From positions 42,523 through 106,522 of the forward strand of contig CAILLK010000154.1 in assembly GCA_903835005.1 (NCBI GenBank): a stretch of 64,000 bases of DNA. Direction: 5' to 3'. The position numbers and the translations under genes were made by a program. Source of the stretch: an uncultured Bacteroidota bacterium (GTDB lineage: Bacteria; Bacteroidota; Bacteroidia; Chitinophagales; Chitinophagaceae). Below, piece by piece: positions 61,815-64,000 of the stretch (positions within the stretch are counted from its first letter, which is position 1; every line of letters starts with the position of its first letter). The notes under the pieces are model-generated. The model had not been told where the DNA came from. It saw only the letters and a program-made list of their open reading frames with translations, and did no database searches.

Positions 61815-62225
61815 ATGTTACAACCAGGCGACGAATTCCGTCATAAGTACAGTTACACACAGGATGATGTAGACACCTTTGCCCGCGTGAGCGGTGACAC
61901 CAATCCGTTGCATATTGACCCTGCCGCAGGCAAGGCAAGCATGTTTGGTCGCAATATTATACATGGGTTCCTCGGAGCGAGTGTTTTCACTAAAATATTC
62001 GGCGCTCTTTGGTATGCCGACGGACATGTGTATATGACACAAAGCCTGAAATGGCTGAAGCCCATGTTTGTAGGCACCGAATACGAAGCTGTGGTAAAGG
62101 TGAAAGAAATATTTAAAGAGAAGAACCGCATATTGTATGATTGCGCTGTGTATGATGTAGCTACCGGCGAGCAAACCATTGCCGGCGAAGCGCTGCTGCT
62201 GAATAAGAAGCAGTATATCTGGTAG
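61815..62225 (+). CDS. phaJ: MaoC-type (R)-specific enoyl-CoA hydratase (PhaJ-like)
   Basis: The protein has 136 residues, a single hot-dog fold. The hydratase motif is 'ARVSGDTNPLHIDPAAGKAS', with the catalytic Asp and His in D-x4-H, followed by 'IIHGFLGASVFTKIFG' and 'KWLKPMFVGTEYEAVVKVKE'. PhaJ converts beta-oxidation enoyl-CoA to (R)-3-hydroxyacyl-CoA, the monomer for PhaC. It is encoded next to phaE, divergently. Chain-length preference cannot be read from the sequence. Confidence 0.88.
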   Translation: MLQPGDEFRHKYSYTQDDVDTFARVSGDTNPLHIDPAAGKASMFGRNIIHGFLGASVFTKIFGALWYADGHVYMTQSLKWLKPMFVGTEYEAVVKVKEIFKEKNRILYDCAVYDVATGEQTIAGEALLLNKKQYIW

Positions 62226-62336
62226 TTAGGGCGGAACACCTTTATAATGCTGCATTTTATTGATGAACTGCTTTTTCATTCCAGTAAAATTCAATAAGCC
62301 CTTCGGATTAAATTGCAAAATTGAAAAATTGATTTT

Positions 62337-62368
62337 CCAACGCCACTGATTAAGGTCAGTGGCGTTGG
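62337..62368 (+). terminator. hairpin downstream of phaJ
   Basis: A perfect 13-bp stem (62337-62349 with 62356-62368) with a 6-nt loop is followed by 'TGATTTT', 112 bp after the phaJ stop. The T-run is weak. No gene is seen elsewhere in 62226-62659. Confidence 0.6.
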
Positions 62369-62659
62369 TGATTTTGGAAGTCACGAAATGAGTAAGTTGA
62401 AATTTTTATTTGAAGATCTCGTTGCAAATAAGAATTAGAACTATTTTATTCGTAATAGATCATTTTTTTTAGTCAAGGAAACCCATAATATTTTCTTCAA
62501 AATCAGAGTATATGAACAGATTTTCAGCATAGAAGTGATATTTACAGGTAATTTCTATAAGGTGAATTAGCTTACTGGTATCGAATCGAATATTGCAAAC
62601 ATTCAATTACTTGCATTAAACCATAAAATGGAATAATTTTAAGTTTGCAAATCAATTGA

Positions 62660-63163
62660 ATGAAATTTATTCCTTATAGTCGCTATACAATTACCACCTA
62701 TCTTACCGAAAATGAGGTAAAGCAAAGGCTGGTCGGGCAGATCCGACCGTTAAGGCCTGGTCGGTATGCCAGGAGAAACGAAATCGTAATTGAAAAGCCC
62801 TATGAAGGAGATATGACGGAAAATGGTTTCAAAGTAATACGAATTGCAAATGTCAATTCAAAAAATCCTACACTTATAACTGGTATTATCCGGGAGAAGT
62901 CGGGCAAAACAGAGATTAAAATCTGTATGAGATTTGAGACTTTTGGCCTTGTGGTATTTTCATTTATTTCGGTGGGTTTTGTTTATGCAAGTTTTAAGAT
63001 TTTACCCAGGATAATTGCGACCCATAGCATTGAACCCCGATTGTTGTTGTTGTTGTTGTTTCCATTTGCGCTATATTTAATGTTTGTATTTGTCTTCAAT
63101 AATGAATGTTCAAAATCGGAGCGTTTTTTTTCTGATTTATTTGAAGATAAATACAGAGACTGA
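62660..63163 (+). CDS. small two-span membrane protein (paralogue A)
   Basis: The protein has 167 residues. A soluble N-terminal part has 'TITTYLTENEVKQRLVGQI' and 'KVIRIANVNSKNPTLITGII'. Two transmembrane helices follow ('VVFSFISVGFVYASFKIL' and 'LLLLLLFPFALYLMFVFV') and a short acidic tail. It is followed by a similarly built protein (63188-63706) after 24 bp. Many Bacteroidota encode strings of such paralogues. Function unknown. Codon use is AT-rich compared with the PHA genes. Confidence 0.65.
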   Translation: MKFIPYSRYTITTYLTENEVKQRLVGQIRPLRPGRYARRNEIVIEKPYEGDMTENGFKVIRIANVNSKNPTLITGIIREKSGKTEIKICMRFETFGLVVFSFISVGFVYASFKILPRIIATHSIEPRLLLLLLFPFALYLMFVFVFNNECSKSERFFSDLFEDKYRD

Positions 63164-63187
63164 GTAACTAATATAAGTGATGTGCGT

Positions 63188-63706
63188 ATGAGATTTAAGT
63201 TATTTCCAACCAAAGAGTATGTTTTTATCAGTCATTGCACAAGATCTGCAATTATTACTGCGCTTTCTCAGAATGTAACTGGACCAGGCAAATTTGTTGA
63301 ACTAGATTTTTTTTCATTTGGGCGGATAGGTGACCGGACCTATTTCGAGGGTGAGGTTAATGACCCGGAATTTGTCATCAGCTACCAACCTGCGAAGCGC
63401 TATCAAACACCAGTGTCGGGGTCAATTGGTAGTCGTTTTCCTCAAATACAGGGTAGTCTTACTGACACAAAAGATGGTGTGGAAGTAAAAGTTAAATTCA
63501 GAGCTGTTGGCTCCCCATTGATTGCTTTTATTTTCTTTTTACCTGTAATGATAATACTGCCAATCATTGATTATAAACATTTTGTTAATGCAGAAATATT
63601 TTTTGTTCTTTTTACCGCTATTTATTTTATATTCTTAGTAATCAACTACTATTACAGGATAAAAACGGACTATGAATATTTACGTAAAATCTGCAATGCA
63701 GGGTAG
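63188..63706 (+). CDS. small two-span membrane protein (paralogue B)
   Basis: The protein has 172 residues from the ATG at 63188 (a GTG lies 6 bp upstream). The layout matches its neighbour: a beta-rich N-terminal region ('SHCTRSAIITALSQNV', 'TYFEGEVNDPEFVISYQP', 'GSRFPQIQGSLTDTKDGVEV'), then two membrane helices ('IAFIFFLPVMIILPIIDY' and 'IFFVLFTAIYFIFLVINYYY') and a short basic-aromatic tail. It is probably the second copy of a duplicated pair in one operon. Function unknown. Confidence 0.65.
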   Translation: MRFKLFPTKEYVFISHCTRSAIITALSQNVTGPGKFVELDFFSFGRIGDRTYFEGEVNDPEFVISYQPAKRYQTPVSGSIGSRFPQIQGSLTDTKDGVEVKVKFRAVGSPLIAFIFFLPVMIILPIIDYKHFVNAEIFFVLFTAIYFIFLVINYYYRIKTDYEYLRKICNAG

Positions 63707-63751
63707 TGCTAAGTAAGAAGTAGTTTTATCTTGTGGAAAATGTAAAATATC

Positions 63752-63925
63752 ATGATAGTTCCGGATAATAAATCAGAAATCATCAGGCATCTGCATGGCA
63801 GTTGGGAACGAATAGACAAGAAGGTTTCTTTTACTATTTATAATGGTTGTAAAATAAAAAGTAACTATTCAGCCCTGCCTTGTAAATTCCGGAGCATGTT
63901 GACCCACCATTCCGTTTTATGTTGA
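63752..63925 (+). pseudogene. 5' part of a small gene cut by an IS-like end
   Basis: A frame from the ATG at 63752 reads 'MIVPDNKSEIIRHLHGSWER' and 'IDKKVSFTIYNGCKIKSNYS' and then enters the repeat-rich IS-like end at about 63881, where it stops at 63925. It may be a third member of the preceding series, truncated by insertion. Only 43 native codons remain, and the family is not recognised. Confidence 0.35.
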
Positions 63926-64000
63926 CCCTCCATTCCGGTGATGTTGACCCACCCAATAAAAAGAGATTCCGGCATATAGCCACGGTATTAGCCTTTTTTC
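63881..64000. mobile_element. probable end of an IS21-family element (continues beyond the window)
   Basis: Three near-tandem copies of TGTTGACCC(A/T)CC with 'ATTCCG' spacers start at 63897, 63920 and 63942 (23- and 22-bp steps), preceded by 'TGTAAATTCCGGAG' at 63881. Multiple transposase-binding repeats of this kind with a TG terminus are typical of IS21 ends. No transposase gene fits in the remaining bases, so the assignment rests on the repeat pattern. Confidence 0.55.

Noticed and set aside
63897..63955. CRISPR-like short tandem repeats at the right edge
   Set aside because: There are only three 12- to 18-bp copies at 22-23-bp steps, without unique spacers of constant length; they fit transposase-binding repeats of an IS end better.

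Overview
The window looks like chromosomal DNA of a Bacteroidota bacterium, most likely from the Chitinophagales/Chitinophagaceae side. The evidence is four secreted proteins with C-terminal type IX secretion (T9SS) sorting domains, promoter elements of the TAnnTTTG type with little Shine-Dalgarno signal, a LytS/LytTR-type two-component pair, a eukaryote-like NADP isocitrate dehydrogenase, and 'iron-sulfur co-chaperone HscB plus tRNA' style housekeeping islands. The taxon is an inference; no rRNA is present.

Left part (1-20.2 kb): a surface-protein region. It holds a partial Ig-like repeat protein running off the left edge, a 1452-residue Ig-like repeat adhesin, and two NHL-repeat/Ig-like proteins with T9SS tails. 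An ECF sigma factor sits with an outer-membrane beta-barrel protein. A stretch of decayed small genes follows (10.85-12.2 kb), including a DUF4258 gene broken by one amber codon beside its intact zinc-finger partner. Proline dehydrogenase, purine nucleoside phosphorylase and an overlapping hydrolase / histidine kinase / LytTR regulator operon complete this part.

Middle part (21-46 kb): housekeeping genes (NAD(P)HX repair, periplasmic prolyl isomerase, phosphofructokinase, HscB, saccharopine-dehydrogenase-like enzyme, MutS2, UvrA, isocitrate dehydrogenase) interrupted by accessory pieces. At 27.77-28.79 kb a DUF4160/DUF2442 gene pair lies between two 148-bp direct repeats (145/148 identical). 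Each repeat carries the 3' half of the adjacent intact tRNA-Leu(CAA), its terminator and a second degenerate tRNA-Leu 3' part. At 30.9-34.3 kb three co-directional genes (an all-helical possible heme-oxygenase-fold protein, an ATP-grasp-like protein, and a PaaK-like adenylate-forming enzyme) look like a small uncharacterised biosynthetic cluster. A YefM/YoeB toxin-antitoxin pair lies between mutS2 and uvrA.

Right part (46-64 kb): 2-oxoglutarate dehydrogenase E2, CrcB, Tex, a toxin-antitoxin pair whose ParE/RelE-like toxin is broken by one opal codon, PhyH dioxygenase, BirA, RsfS-FtsH, and a LUD-domain protein. A polyhydroxyalkanoate locus follows: class III synthase PhaC, an alpha/beta hydrolase, PhaE and a PhaJ-type hydratase. 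The window ends with a pair of related small membrane proteins and what appears to be the end of an IS21-like element. Two micro-genes encoding single-span membrane peptides with a shared RTG(H/Y)H motif lie at 46.1-46.5 kb. Intergenic DNA holds several dispersed small repeats (heptamer arrays, two palindrome families).

Most gene functions are assigned from motifs and family resemblance read by eye; no database search was run.
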